Assembly: GCF_006265175.1 (NCBI RefSeq)
Contig: NZ_VDCQ01000018.1
Location: 62,001 to 126,000 of the forward strand
DNA: 64,000 nucleotides
From: Paenibacillus hemerocallicola
GTDB taxonomy: Bacteria > Bacillota > Bacilli > Paenibacillales > NBRC-103111
Direction of reading: 5' to 3'
Shown here: one piece after another, positions 8,654 through 18,173 of the stretch
Layout of the letters: the number at the start of each line of letters is the position of its first letter
How positions within the stretch are numbered: the stretch's first letter is position 1
Notes under the pieces: generated by a model
Seen by the model: the letters and a program-made list of their open reading frames with translations, nothing else
Database searches by the model: none
What the model was told of the DNA's origin: nothing
Made by a program: the position numbers and the translations under genes

Positions 8654-10594
8654 ATGCTGCAAGATTGGGAGCAATTTCGAATCGGCATTCATGATGTAAA
8701 AGACCAGTTGAAGGATTACGTGTACGGCCATTCTTTGAAAGCGTTTGCGGATGGAGATCAAGCGCGCGATGCGGTGGCAAATACGGAGCAGCTGGAAGCC
8801 CGCCGACGGCATATGCGCGAGCTGCTGCTGGCCGGAATCGGCGGCCTTCCGACCCGGGATACGCCGCTTCGCCCGGTCACGACCGGAATTGCGGAGCGAG
8901 ACGGCTACCGCATCGAGAAGGTTATTTTTCAATCCATGCCCAGCGTGTACGTGACCGCTCACTTGTATATTCCGGACGGCCGCGTATCGCCGGGCGGAGC
9001 GGTACTGTTCGTATGCGGCCACGGGCCGGAAGGCAAGCTGTACCCGAGCTACCAGAACGTATGCCAATGTCTCGTGCGCGCCGGACTCGTCGTGCTGGCC
9101 ATCGACCCGATGGGACAGGGCGAGCGGCTTGGCTATCTCGACCGCGGAGACGACCGGCCGTTCGCGCGGCGGGTAGCGGAGCACGAGCATGCGGGCGTGC
9201 AGTGCTGGCCGCTCGGAGACGGACTGGCGCGCTATTTCATCCACGATATCGTGCGGGCCGTCGATTATTTGAGCTCCCGTCCCGAGGTCGATCCGGCCAA
9301 AATCGGCATGACGGGCAGCTCCGGGGGAGGCACGCAAACGGCGCTAGCGATGATCTGCGAGCCGCGGATCGTCGCCGCCGCTCCCGGGACGTTCATCATG
9401 AACCGGGAATCGTATTTATTCGCCGGACAGGCGCAGGACGCGGAGCAAATATGGCCGAACATGTCGGCTTGCGGCTTCGACCATGAAGATATATTGCTCG
9501 CCATGGCCCCGCGCCCGGTCATGGTGCTCGCCGTCACCGGCGACATCTTCCCGATCGAAGGCACGCGCAGGACGGTAGAGCGAAGCAAACGGTTCTGGGA
9601 CATGTACGGCTGCGGCGACCGGTTGCAGCTCGCGGAGGACGAGTCGCCGCACATGTACACGATCCCGCTGGCCCGGGCGGCCGCCTCGTTCTTCTCTCTC
9701 CATCTGCTCGGCCAACCGATCGAGGTGAATACCGACGGACTCGTCACGGAGGAAGGAAGCGACGTATGGTGCACGGCGAGCGGGCAAATTGTCGACGATT
9801 ATCCGGACGCGCGGAAAGTGTACCACGAGAACGGCGAGCGGCTGGCTCGACTGGAGCTGGCCCGCGAAGCATTGCCCGAAGCGGAGCGGCAGGCGAAGGC
9901 GCTCGCCTGGCTCGGCGGCCGGATACGCGATCCGCGCCCCGTCTGCGACCTGAACCCACGCCATCAGCGGATCGGCTCGTGGCAAGGACTGACCGTGCAG
10001 AGCAGCATCTGGTGGTCGCAGCCCGGCTTGTTCGGCCACGGCTTCCTGTTCGCCGCCGCGAACCCGGGCCCGGCGAAACGTCCGCTGACGATCGCGCTAT
10101 GGGAGGATGGCACGACACGGCTGCAAGCGCACGAAGACTGGATACGCGGCCGCTGCGCCGCCGGGGAGGCCGTTCTCGTATTGGACGTCGTCGGCAGCGG
10201 AGCGCTCGCACCGAATGCGATCAACGGCAAGCCGCTGCGCGGCGTATTCGGCACCTTGCACAAGCTGAATATGGATTTGCTGTGGCTTGGCGACAGTCTG
10301 GCCGCCTTGCGCGCCTACGATGTGCTGCGTGCCGTCGAGTTTGCCCGCCGCCTGAACGACGTAGACGCGGCGAGAATCCGCCTGTATGCCGAGGGGCGTT
10401 TCGGCGTATACGCGGAATGGGCCCATGCGCTGCTTGAGGCGGATACCGTACCGCTGGAGATCGCACAGGAATGGGAATCCGTCGCCTCGTGGGTTCGCTC
10501 GGAGTACTACGACAATACCGGCATCGGCGAATACGTGTTGCCCGGCTTGCTGCGGCATTGCGATTTGCCGGACTTGCGGGGATGGCGGAAATAA
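8654..10594 (+). CDS. Two-part alpha/beta hydrolase, acetyl-xylan-esterase-like
   Basis: A 646-residue protein without signal peptide. The N-terminal half is a complete alpha/beta hydrolase: oxyanion segment CGHGPEGK (about 121-128), nucleophile elbow GSSGGG with Ser223, Asp near 297 (TGDIFP) and His near 333 (SPHMYT). It resembles the acetyl-xylan-esterase/DUF-type hydrolases found in polysaccharide-use loci. The C-terminal half (about 440-640) looks like a second, degenerate hydrolase fold with no obvious catalytic triad. ATG at 8654 is preceded by AAGGAGGG. The solute-binding lipoprotein follows 29 bp downstream in the same operon, so the enzyme probably removes ester groups from an imported sugar. 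The substrate is not known. Confidence 0.8.
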   Translation: MLQDWEQFRIGIHDVKDQLKDYVYGHSLKAFADGDQARDAVANTEQLEARRRHMRELLLAGIGGLPTRDTPLRPVTTGIAERDGYRIEKVIFQSMPSVYVTAHLYIPDGRVSPGGAVLFVCGHGPEGKLYPSYQNVCQCLVRAGLVVLAIDPMGQGERLGYLDRGDDRPFARRVAEHEHAGVQCWPLGDGLARYFIHDIVRAVDYLSSRPEVDPAKIGMTGSSGGGTQTALAMICEPRIVAAAPGTFIMNRESYLFAGQAQDAEQIWPNMSACGFDHEDILLAMAPRPVMVLAVTGDIFPIEGTRRTVERSKRFWDMYGCGDRLQLAEDESPHMYTIPLARAAASFFSLHLLGQPIEVNTDGLVTEEGSDVWCTASGQIVDDYPDARKVYHENGERLARLELAREALPEAERQAKALAWLGGRIRDPRPVCDLNPRHQRIGSWQGLTVQSSIWWSQPGLFGHGFLFAAANPGPAKRPLTIALWEDGTTRLQAHEDWIRGRCAAGEAVLVLDVVGSGALAPNAINGKPLRGVFGTLHKLNMDLLWLGDSLAALRAYDVLRAVEFARRLNDVDAARIRLYAEGRFGVYAEWAHALLEADTVPLEIAQEWESVASWVRSEYYDNTGIGEYVLPGLLRHCDLPDLRGWRK

Positions 10595-10623
10595 GAACCA
10601 TATTCAATCAGGGGGGAATCACG

Positions 10624-11970
10624 ATGCTTGCCAAAAAAATGTCCGGAATCGCTCTATGCCTCGCGCTCGCTGCAGCGGTTACGACCGCCTGCGGCCGGGG
10701 AGACGCGGCCCCGCAACCAAACGCGGGGACCGAAGACGCCGCGCGGGAAGCGGCGAAGAAAGCGGCGGAAGGTCCCGCGGAGATCGTCTTTTACACGTCC
10801 AACGGGGACTCCGAAGAAAACTTCAACCGGCTGTACGGCGACGCGCTGCGCAAAAAGTTTCCGCAATACACGATCAAGTACATTTTGAGCGGCGCCAAGG
10901 GCCAGTCGCTGGAGACGCTGCTCGCTTCCAAAACCCGGTTCGACGTCTTCATGCAAGGTCCGGGATTTTTCGAATCTCAAGCGTATCCGGCCAGCATCCA
11001 GTACGATATGACGGCTCTGATCAAAACGCATCAACTCGATTTAAGCCGTCTGGACCAGGCGTCCGTGGAATACGTCAAGCAAAGCTCGGAGGGCAAAGCT
11101 TATTTTCTGCCCATTCAACTGGAAGGCATGGTGCTTTACTACAACAAGTCATTGTTCGACAAATTCGGCGTCCCTTACCCTACCGACGGCATGACCTGGG
11201 AGCAGATGTGGGACAAGGCGAAGCTGCTGACGCGCAAGGAAGGCGGGGTGCAATATTTCGGCTTCGGCACGAACTCGAGCACGATCCAGGGCATGAACCC
11301 GCTCTCCATTCCGCTCGCCGATCCGAAGACGGATACGCCCACGATCAACAAGGATGAGCGGTGGAAACGGTTCTATGACTATTTCTACGAGCAGCCGAAC
11401 AAATTGCCGGGCTATCAGGATGCGATTCAGGCGATCAAAGGCTTCCCTACGCTCGATATGTTCGTCAAGGACCAGACGGTAGCGATATTCGCCTATCAGT
11501 CCGGGCTGATCAACGTCTGGGAGGAGCAGCTGAAGGCCTTGAACTGGGATATCGTCGCGCTGCCGCCAATGCCCGGACAGCCGGGAGTAGGCAGCATGGC
11601 GACGCCGAAGCTGTTCGGGATTACGTCCATGGCCAAGGACAAGGACGCGGCGATGATCGCCATCCAGTATTTGCTGTCCGACGAGCACCAGAAAGAGCTG
11701 GCGCGCAAGGGCATCACGCCGATCGTCACGACCGATGCGGTCAAGAAGGAGCTGGGCAAGGACTCCGTATACAAGGACCGCAACTGGAATGCGCTCATGC
11801 ATTACAAGTTCGCCCCGCTTGCCCTCAGACCGGCTTATTACTCGCAGCTCAATGCGATTTACCAGAAGCATTTCAAAGCGGCCTCCCTCGGGCAGACCGA
11901 TCTGAACAGCGCGCTGCGCGCCGCCGAGGAAGAATCGGTCAAAGCGATCGCCGAGTTCAAGAACAAATAA
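10624..11970 (+). CDS. ABC-type sugar-binding lipoprotein, orphan (SBP 1)
   Basis: A 448-residue extracellular solute-binding protein, family 1. The signal peptide ends in a lipobox with Cys23 (VTTAC), so it is lipid-anchored. The mature part has the usual two-lobe layout, including the segment FGVPYPTDGMTW shared with four other lipoproteins in this window and a C-terminal LNSALRAAEEE. ATG at 10624 follows a GGGGGGAA ribosome site. It is the second gene of the esterase operon. No permease or ATPase gene is nearby, so its transporter partner must be elsewhere, or it may present ligand to a sensor. Confidence 0.9.
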   Translation: MLAKKMSGIALCLALAAAVTTACGRGDAAPQPNAGTEDAAREAAKKAAEGPAEIVFYTSNGDSEENFNRLYGDALRKKFPQYTIKYILSGAKGQSLETLLASKTRFDVFMQGPGFFESQAYPASIQYDMTALIKTHQLDLSRLDQASVEYVKQSSEGKAYFLPIQLEGMVLYYNKSLFDKFGVPYPTDGMTWEQMWDKAKLLTRKEGGVQYFGFGTNSSTIQGMNPLSIPLADPKTDTPTINKDERWKRFYDYFYEQPNKLPGYQDAIQAIKGFPTLDMFVKDQTVAIFAYQSGLINVWEEQLKALNWDIVALPPMPGQPGVGSMATPKLFGITSMAKDKDAAMIAIQYLLSDEHQKELARKGITPIVTTDAVKKELGKDSVYKDRNWNALMHYKFAPLALRPAYYSQLNAIYQKHFKAASLGQTDLNSALRAAEEESVKAIAEFKNK

Positions 11971-12012
11971 ACGAGAACGAATTGCCAACAAGCAGTATAA
12001 CCGGAATAAAGG

Positions 12013-12458
12013 TTGATCGATCTCGATTTCGAGATTAAGGCGGATCAAGACCGGGTCGAACTCGGAGCAACGAAAGAGGCCGGCCCGCTCGGAATCCGGG
12101 TCGCCGAGTCGATGAGGGCGGAAAATGGCGGCACGATCGTCAACGCTTTCGGCTCTGTCGGGGAGGGAGAAGGAATGCTGGGGGCAACGGGCGCCATGGT
12201 GCGATTATTATGGCGAAGCGGGGGGCATAACGCTTGGCATCGCCGCCTTCGATTATCCGGAGAACGAAGATTTCCTTTCCCGACCTATTGGCAAGTTCGC
12301 GATTTCGGCCTGCTGGGCGCGAATAACTTATATTTTTCCGGAGGCAATGTTCCGTAAAGGTCAATCGATCCATTACAGGCACCGCTTCTATTTTCACGAA
12401 GGCGATACGTCCACGAGCAAAGTCTCCGACAAGTATCGAGATTATATTCACCCGCCCG
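12013..12458 (+). pseudogene. Remnant of a DUF6807 (PmoA-like) gene with several frameshifts
   Basis: Pieces of one DUF6807-family protein are spread over two frames. Frame 1 from about 12013 carries LGATKEAGPLGIRVAESM and the NAFGSVGEG segment. Frame 2 from about 12175 carries CWGQRAPWCDYYGEAGG and FDYPENEDF. Frame 1 again, near 12285-12345, carries YWQVRDFGLLGANN. Frame 2 after about 12350 carries FRKGQSIHYRHRFYFHEGD. At least three frameshifts are needed to join them and the N-terminal half is absent. Family members are found in sugar-catabolic loci, and the intact gene may have belonged to the preceding operon. Confidence 0.75.
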
Positions 12459-12618
12459 AGTATCGCTGGTCATCTCCTGGACGGAAATCTCTCCTATCGC
12501 GCCGTAATCCGAGCAATGCTCCGGACACGGCCTTTTCTTTTCCGATTTTACGACTTATTTGCAAATATATGTTACCATCGAAGCAAGACTGCGGTAAACC
12601 GGTCAGGGGGCGCTTGAA

Positions 12619-13548
12619 TTGGCCAACGGGAGCGAAATCAGAGGTCGAAGACAGTATGCGCTTCAACGCGAGTTTTGTATCGACAAATTGTATACGTTTC
12701 ACTACTACGAGCTGTCCAAAAGCTTTTATACGAAAGGGGAAAAGCACGATTTCTGGGAATTGGTCTACGTGGACAAAGGGAAGCTCGAAGTGTTTACGGA
12801 CGACCGGCATTTCGTGATGACGCAGGGCGATATGACTTTGTATCACCCGAACTTGCATCACAAGGTCAGTGTCGAGCAGGCCACCAACCTGATGATCGTT
12901 TCCTTCGATATGACGGCGACGTGCATGTCGGCTTTGGTCAATCAGACCTTTCGTTTGACCCGGGAGGAGCGCTTTATACTGACGGAGATGCTGAAGGAAG
13001 GCTATGAAGCGTTCGACCCGCCGATCACTACATTATTCCAAATGTATTTGGGCAAAAGGGGGCAGTCGGCGTTCGGCTGCGAGCATCTCATCATGACCTA
13101 TCTGGAGATGATGATCATCAAGCTGCTTCGCCGGGTGCAGTCGATCGAGGCGGGGGCCGATTCCATACCGCTGATCATGAATATGAATCCGACCGGACAA
13201 GGCTTGCTCGGCAATATAAAGTCCTACATGAAAAGCAACGTTTCGGAAAACTTGTCACTGGACAGCATCAGCGAGAAGTTCTACATTAGCAAAACTCGCT
13301 TGAAAACGCTGTTCAAAGAAGACGTGGGCATCGGGGTTATGCAATATTACAATCATTTGAAAATCGAGGAAGCAAAAACGATGATCCGCGAGGAAGCATA
13401 CACGTACACGGAGATTGCCGAACGGCTCGGATACAGCAGCTCCCACTATTTCTTCAACACGTTCAAGAAGGCGACGGGAATGACCCCGACCGAATATGCC
13501 CAAACCGTACACTCGAAGATACGACGGCATGCCGAAGCGGTAAAGTAG
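12619..13548 (+). CDS. AraC-family transcriptional regulator (cupin N-terminus)
   Basis: A 309-residue regulator. Residues about 15-105 form a cupin-like sensor (KHDFWELVYVDKGK, then QGDMTLYHPNLHH). Residues about 205-300 form the AraC double helix-turn-helix (SISEKFYISKTRLKTLFK, then IAERLGYSSSHYFFNTFKK and MTPTEYA). Translation probably begins at TTG 12619, which sits 8 bases after AGGGGG. It is convergent with the Tat/beta-helix gene and separated from it by a perfect hairpin. Its targets may be the esterase operon upstream or the beta-helix/lipoprotein pair. Confidence 0.88.
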   Translation: MANGSEIRGRRQYALQREFCIDKLYTFHYYELSKSFYTKGEKHDFWELVYVDKGKLEVFTDDRHFVMTQGDMTLYHPNLHHKVSVEQATNLMIVSFDMTATCMSALVNQTFRLTREERFILTEMLKEGYEAFDPPITTLFQMYLGKRGQSAFGCEHLIMTYLEMMIIKLLRRVQSIEAGADSIPLIMNMNPTGQGLLGNIKSYMKSNVSENLSLDSISEKFYISKTRLKTLFKEDVGIGVMQYYNHLKIEEAKTMIREEAYTYTEIAERLGYSSSHYFFNTFKKATGMTPTEYAQTVHSKIRRHAEAVK

Positions 13549-13567
13549 CCGTATATGCGGATGGAAC

Positions 13568-13605
13568 GGCAGAAGCCAAGACCGGTGCAAGTCTTGGCTT
13601 CTGCC
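13568..13605. terminator. Bidirectional hairpin between convergent genes
   Basis: A perfect 15-bp stem (GGCAGAAGCCAAGAC and its complement) with an 8-base loop, between the ends of the plus-strand AraC gene and the minus-strand beta-helix gene. There is no clear T-run on either side, but its position and stability make it a likely shared terminator. Confidence 0.75.
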
Positions 13606-13619
13606 TATTCGGGATCGGA

Positions 13620-15599
13620 TCACAATAAATGAACGCCCTCGACCCGAATGTTGTACTGTCCGGAGACGGTTCCGTTCAACACGGTTTCCGCTTGCAGGAT
13701 GGAGCCGGCCGGAACATAAGCAGCCGCGTTCAGAGCCGTGGCTGCCCCCGGCGCGGCCCGCATGCTAACGAGTTGTGCCGGATTGCCGACCCATCCGACC
13801 GAAAAGTCGGGAGTGCCTCCCGCAGGAGCCGCCGTCGGGGTGACGATGATTTTTCCGACGATCATGCCCCGGTATGGCGACTGATCGAACGTGTGAAACT
13901 GCCCGGACTCGACGTTCAAGGTCAAACCGCAGCTTAACGGATAGATCGCGTTGCTCAGCGTGTCGATTACGGCATTGTTCGAATAATACGCCGGGCTGGC
14001 AACGCGAAACTCCGGGCTGATCACGGTGTTGTTCCCGGATATGATAATCGCGGAGTGCATGGCGGCCGGGATCGATTTCACGACGGTCATTTTGCCTATC
14101 GTACAATTATGGCCTTTGACCAAAATGCCGGTCAGCTTATCCACTCCGGCATGATCCCCTCTTGCGACCAGTGTCAAATCGTCCACATAACAGTTGGTGG
14201 AGCCGGTCCACAACGCGACGGCGGAGCAGGCGGTATCCCCGTTCTGCAAAGGCCATGCCGTCAAGTTCATCCCCCAGCCGTCGACCGCAAGTCCCTTCAC
14301 CGCCACTCGGGGCGTGCTGTTGAACGCCGCCGCATAGCGGGCCGCGCGGATGACCTGGTTGTCGATGAAATGCGCATTCATCCCGTGCTGGGTGCCGAAT
14401 CCCGTTACGCAGTCGATAGCGGTGCAGCCGACGATCCGGTTCATCCACGTGCCGTCCCGCAGCTCTTCGGGAATGTTTGTCGACTGCTTGATCTGGAAAG
14501 AAGAATTGCCCGCCGTCCCCATATATTTTTCGGCGATGCAGCCGGAAATCTCGCATCCTACCGTACCGTTCATATCAAAGGCGTGTCCGGAATGATCGTA
14601 AACGTAACTGTGAAGCACCTTTTGCCCGGTCGTCTGCTCCCAGCTCCGATTCGTTACAATGTCGCCCGATTTGTAGCCGGGGCCGATCAGGACGAAGCCG
14701 AATTGGTAATGATCGAGCCGGCATTTGTCGAAGCCGCTGTTTTTGCTGCCGATCGACTCCCAAGCAAACGGCCTGTGCGTCACGCCGACGCCTTTGCCGC
14801 CGATGATCCAAGTGTCGTCGCATTCATAGAGGAGCACGGGCAAATCTTTGCCGTTCTCGACAATGAGGCCGGACAAGGTCATGTCCTTGCATCCGTTCAG
14901 CCGCAACGTGACGAGAATGCCCGCCCCGACGGCATCCTTCGCATCTTCGACCCGCATCCCTTGGATGGAGCCGCTGCAGTTGTCGAACACGGCGCTGTCC
15001 GCGTTATCGTGGACGAACACGAGCCCCGCTTCCGGACCAAATTCCGCGTCGATCGCCGCATCGGATACGGAAAACGGCCTGCATGGATAAGTGCCCGCGA
15101 ATCGGACCGGAAATCCCGAAGCGAAAGCGAAGGCTACCCCGTCGGTAGGATCGGGGCCGACCGCTCCCAAGGCTTCGGCGCGGATTCTGCCCAAGACGAT
15201 CGTTTCCCATCGCCCCGGCGTCCCGTCACCGCCAAACGGATCGTGCACCGCGCCACTTGACGGCTTCGCGCTGTCCGGCACCCAGCGCAAAAACTTTTCT
15301 CCGCCGTCCCCTGCCGCTCCATAACCGGCTATAAACACGATGCGCCCCGGCGTTCGAAGGTTCGGTGGCAAATCGAGCAGCTCCTCTACCGAATCCGCAA
15401 CGAGAATAAGCTCGGGGAAGCCCGCGCCTCCGTTTCCTCCCGGGCCGTACATGTGATGGGTAACGGTTTCCATGAACGAGCTGGCTTGCGCCGGCCCGTC
15501 TCCTCCGGACAAGATGCCGCCTGCCGCCGCGGCGACGCCGGTCATTCCGATCGCGGCCAGCAGCTTGCGGCGCGTTATTCGGGAACTATCCGCCGACAT
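13620..15599 (-). CDS. Tat-exported right-handed beta-helix (pectate-lyase-like) protein 1
   Basis: A 659-residue exported protein. The N-terminus carries a twin-arginine signal (TRRKLLAAIG followed by an Ala/Gly-rich stretch to about residue 40). The body has short imperfect repeats rich in Gly, Asn and small hydrophobics (for example GCIAEKYMGTAGNSSF), typical of parallel beta-helix enzymes acting on polysaccharides. No known catalytic signature could be placed, so it is not assigned to a polysaccharide lyase or glycoside hydrolase family. ATG at 15599 follows GGGGGAGG. It lies 28 bp downstream of a solute-binding lipoprotein gene on the same strand, forming an operon. The same pairing recurs at 39-43 kb. 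Confidence 0.8.
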   Translation of the reverse strand: MSADSSRITRRKLLAAIGMTGVAAAAGGILSGGDGPAQASSFMETVTHHMYGPGGNGGAGFPELILVADSVEELLDLPPNLRTPGRIVFIAGYGAAGDGGEKFLRWVPDSAKPSSGAVHDPFGGDGTPGRWETIVLGRIRAEALGAVGPDPTDGVAFAFASGFPVRFAGTYPCRPFSVSDAAIDAEFGPEAGLVFVHDNADSAVFDNCSGSIQGMRVEDAKDAVGAGILVTLRLNGCKDMTLSGLIVENGKDLPVLLYECDDTWIIGGKGVGVTHRPFAWESIGSKNSGFDKCRLDHYQFGFVLIGPGYKSGDIVTNRSWEQTTGQKVLHSYVYDHSGHAFDMNGTVGCEISGCIAEKYMGTAGNSSFQIKQSTNIPEELRDGTWMNRIVGCTAIDCVTGFGTQHGMNAHFIDNQVIRAARYAAAFNSTPRVAVKGLAVDGWGMNLTAWPLQNGDTACSAVALWTGSTNCYVDDLTLVARGDHAGVDKLTGILVKGHNCTIGKMTVVKSIPAAMHSAIIISGNNTVISPEFRVASPAYYSNNAVIDTLSNAIYPLSCGLTLNVESGQFHTFDQSPYRGMIVGKIIVTPTAAPAGGTPDFSVGWVGNPAQLVSMRAAPGAATALNAAAYVPAGSILQAETVLNGTVSGQYNIRVEGVHLL

Positions 15600-15627
15600 A
15601 GATATTCCTCCCCCGTATTCGTAATGA

Positions 15628-16974
15628 TTACCTTTTAGCCTCATCCAGCAATTTCTTCACTTCTTCCTCCGCTTCGCGAAGAGCGGTATTCATATCTTTC
15701 GAACCGGTAATCAACTGAAACGGAACATTATTCAGGACGTTCTGCACTTTCAGATTATATTTCGAATATGCAGGAAGGGCCGCGTAGTCGTTGTAATAGA
15801 CCGCCTTCCAGTTTTTGTCCTTGTATTCGGATTCCTGTCCGTAGGCGTTTCTGACGGCTTCATCTTTAATGACCGGCATCATCCCCCTTTTGGAAAATTC
15901 GTCCTGATTTTGTCGGGATACGAGAAAACGAATGGCGTTCATCGCCGCTTCTTTCCGCTTCGAGATCGAGGTAATCGCCAATGTGAACGGGGCCGCGGCC
16001 ATGCCGAGCTTCGGTTGTTCCTTGAACACCGGAAGCGAGACAAGGTCCCAATCGACATTTTTCATCTCCAGCGTAGTGAACGGGGTCTGCGAATTGTACA
16101 CGAACATCGCCAAATCTTGACTGTTCGTGAAGTCTCTGATGTTGGGCAGACGTTTCAATTGAAACGACTTGCTCTTGTACGCTTCCTCGGCGCCCGGTGC
16201 CAGGAAATACGTTTGAATCAGCTTGCTCCACGCCTCATGCCCGAATGTCGGTTTATCCGTCGCAGGGTCGAGATAAGGCTGGGAGAGCTGATTGCCGCGA
16301 AACATGTGCGGAGGGGACGCGGAGAAGCCGAGAATTTGTTTGTCGTTGTCCTTGCGGGTAAGCTTGCGAGCCATCGCGGTCGTCTCCTCCCACGTCATGC
16401 CGTCGATCGGATAAGGGACGCCAAAGCGATTAAAAATCATTTTGTTGTAGAACATAACCTGAACCATGTTCGTTACCGGAAGCGCATACAACTTACCATT
16501 GCCGGAGAGGCGGATACCGTCAATCAAGGTAGGCTCGAATTGGCTTATATCGATTTGCTGCGTTTTGACCAGCTCCGCCATGTCGTATTCCAGCTTATTC
16601 TCCATGATCAATCCAAAAATATTGGAAATGGATGAGAATAAAACATCAACCGGCTGGTTTTGTACAAGCAGTTCTTCCAGCGTTTGCCCCTTTTTGGACT
16701 GAATGTACGTGATCGTATAGTTCGGAAATTTCTTCCTCAATGCGTTCCCGAACAAATTGTCGAACGCTTCGGGCGGATCTCCCGTGTTGGAGTGAAAGAC
16801 GAGTTCGACCGGCTCGTCGTCCAGATTGGCCGCTTGCCTGCCTTGGCCGTCGGAGGCAGGCGGAATAGCAGGTTCGGTCGTGCCGGACGAGCCGCAGGCC
16901 GATAAGGCGATCGATGATGCCAAGACGGCCCAAGCGAATCGAAACGGCTGGAAGCGATGGGTGACACGGGTCAT
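15628..16974 (-). CDS. ABC-type sugar-binding lipoprotein, orphan (SBP 2)
   Basis: A 448-residue family 1 solute-binding protein with a lipobox Cys27 (ALSAC). It shares FGVPYPIDGMTW and the C-terminal MNTALREAEEE pattern with SBP 1 and with SBPs 3, 5 and 6, so these are paralogues. The ATG is preceded by AAGGAGGGGG. It is first in an operon with the Tat-exported beta-helix protein. No permease gene is nearby. A reasonable guess is that it binds an oligosaccharide released by, or bound to, the beta-helix protein. Confidence 0.9.
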   Translation of the reverse strand: MTRVTHRFQPFRFAWAVLASSIALSACGSSGTTEPAIPPASDGQGRQAANLDDEPVELVFHSNTGDPPEAFDNLFGNALRKKFPNYTITYIQSKKGQTLEELLVQNQPVDVLFSSISNIFGLIMENKLEYDMAELVKTQQIDISQFEPTLIDGIRLSGNGKLYALPVTNMVQVMFYNKMIFNRFGVPYPIDGMTWEETTAMARKLTRKDNDKQILGFSASPPHMFRGNQLSQPYLDPATDKPTFGHEAWSKLIQTYFLAPGAEEAYKSKSFQLKRLPNIRDFTNSQDLAMFVYNSQTPFTTLEMKNVDWDLVSLPVFKEQPKLGMAAAPFTLAITSISKRKEAAMNAIRFLVSRQNQDEFSKRGMMPVIKDEAVRNAYGQESEYKDKNWKAVYYNDYAALPAYSKYNLKVQNVLNNVPFQLITGSKDMNTALREAEEEVKKLLDEAKR

Positions 16975-17003
16975 GGCGACCCCCTCCTTTTTCGTTATGG
17001 CGA

Positions 17004-17097
17004 GTTGCGCAACTCTTCTTGTAGCGTAAAGGAAAAGAAAGGAGATTACACTACGGAAAAGGACCGTATTTGTGCAATTTCAGTCCCGGTTCGCAAA
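17004..17097. repeat. Direct repeat, left copy, flanking the broken acetylesterase
   Basis: About 33 bases beginning GTTGCGCAACTCTTCTTG are nearly identical to 17756-17788. Weaker similarity continues through an ACAC element and ATTTCAGTCC to about 17097. The copies are in direct orientation, about 750 bp apart, and bracket the rhamnogalacturonan acetylesterase remnant. GTTGCGCAAC is itself a palindrome. Confidence 0.6.
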
Positions 17098-17119
17098 CGA
17101 ACAAAAACAAAAACAAAAA

Positions 17120-17150
17120 GGCAAGCCTGCGCTTACGCGCAAGCCCGCCG
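17120..17150 (-). terminator. Rho-independent terminator after the broken acetylesterase
   Basis: On the minus strand a GC-rich imperfect stem (GCTTGCGC with GCGCAGGC) is followed by TTTTTGTTTTTGTTTTTG. It lies about 50 bp past the stop codon of the acetylesterase remnant and is its likely old terminator. Confidence 0.6.
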
Positions 17151-17200
17151 CCAGATATTCGGCACTATTCGTTATCCCTTATGCAAAAGCCCGACCGGAT

Positions 17201-17650
17201 TTATGGAGTGCGAGCGTCGTCCCGTAACAGAGCGGCTAACGGCAGCCCCCGATCCCTTATTTCCTTGATAACAAGCTTGGCTACCTCCGTCGCACCGTAC
17301 TCATTAAAATGGGAATCGTCCTTCTTGCCGTCCGGATAATTAGAATGCTCGCCCGGCGCAAGCCACAGAAACAGCCTTCGCGTCCATTCCTGGCCCAGTC
17401 TTGCGAACAGCGCTTCGCTAGAGGCGTTCAAATCTACCACGGCAACGTCCAGTTCGCGGCTCAGTTGTTTAACCGCTTCGACATATTCGGGCAGCGTCCG
17501 TACGAGATGCCCTTTCCCGTCAAACAGACATTTGCCGACCGGCGTGAGCAGTACGGGGATAGCTCCATGCTTGCGGGCGGTCTCGACGTATCGGGTCAAA
17601 TACTCCCCCCGCCAAATAAATGGTTCGCTGTACGCTCGTCATCGGCATCT
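17201..17650 (-). pseudogene. Truncated rhamnogalacturonan acetylesterase (SGNH/CE12 type)
   Basis: The last 132 or so codons of an SGNH-hydrolase esterase remain: TRYVETARKHGAIPVLLTP, then DLNASSEALFARLG, and the catalytic Asp-His block DDSHFNEYGA. Upstream of 17599 the frame continues as EPFIWRGEYL, and with a one-base shift near 17625 as DDER, so a frameshift separates them. The N-terminal GDS nucleophile block is missing, replaced by CCTTAT hexamer repeats near 17660-17680. The intact enzyme would deacetylate rhamnogalacturonan. The remnant cannot be active. Confidence 0.8.
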
Positions 17651-17755
17651 CCCTCCCTCCTTATCCTTATCCTTATCCGTATTTGCAATTAAGCGGATGA
17701 ATTTCCGAGATTACGACGCAATCCTTACGCGTTGGCGAAAAGGAATACGAAACAG

Positions 17756-17840
17756 GTTGCGCAACTCCTCTTGTAGCGTAACGGAAAAATAGCGAAATGA
17801 CACTCGACAAAAAGTCCCCATTTGTATAATTTCAGTCCGG
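17756..17840. repeat. Direct repeat, right copy, flanking the broken acetylesterase
   Basis: Second copy of the 17004 repeat: GTTGCGCAACTCCTCTTG and GTAACGGAAAA, then looser similarity through GACACT and ATTTCAGTCC. Together with the left copy it brackets the acetylesterase remnant. Confidence 0.6.
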
Positions 17841-17919
17841 ATTCCGCAGCCGTTCCTCGCTTTTTGCAAAAACCTAATGGAAACGCCTCCATTAGTTGCA
17901 ACAACCCGTTAGCGAAAAT

Positions 17920-18110
17920 AATAACGGAACGCTTTTCCGCTAAGATCCCGATTTCCGCGACGCTTCCGAGAATAGCGGCACAGAGCTCCGTTATCTCCAC
18001 TTTTCGGTGTGAAAAATCTCGTAAACAGCGGAATAACGGAACGCTGTTCCGCTATTTTGTTGTCGCCACCGGTATTCAGGCAAATAACGTACTCGAGTTC
18101 CGCTATCTGG
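17920..18110. repeat. GGAACG/CCGCTAT palindrome-rich repeat, copy 1
   Basis: About 190 bp of gene-less DNA built from short inverted pairs such as TAACGGAAC...TTCCGCTA, ATAGCGG...CCGTTAT and GGAATAACGGAACGCTGTTCCGCTATT. It aligns along its length with 43017-43203, sharing the blocks GATTTCCGCGAC, GGTATTC and GTTCCGCTATC. No open frame is convincing. It resembles a REP/ERIC-like dispersed element. Confidence 0.65.
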
Positions 18111-18173
18111 CACCTTCTGTCTTCTACCAGACTGCCATTTTCGAAGCGGACAAAACGGGAGTAGGCTCCCGCA

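Noticed and set aside
13568-13605. Perfect 15-bp hairpin as a mobile-element end or attachment site
   Set aside because: It lies exactly between two convergent genes with no partner copy in the window, so a shared terminator is the simpler reading.
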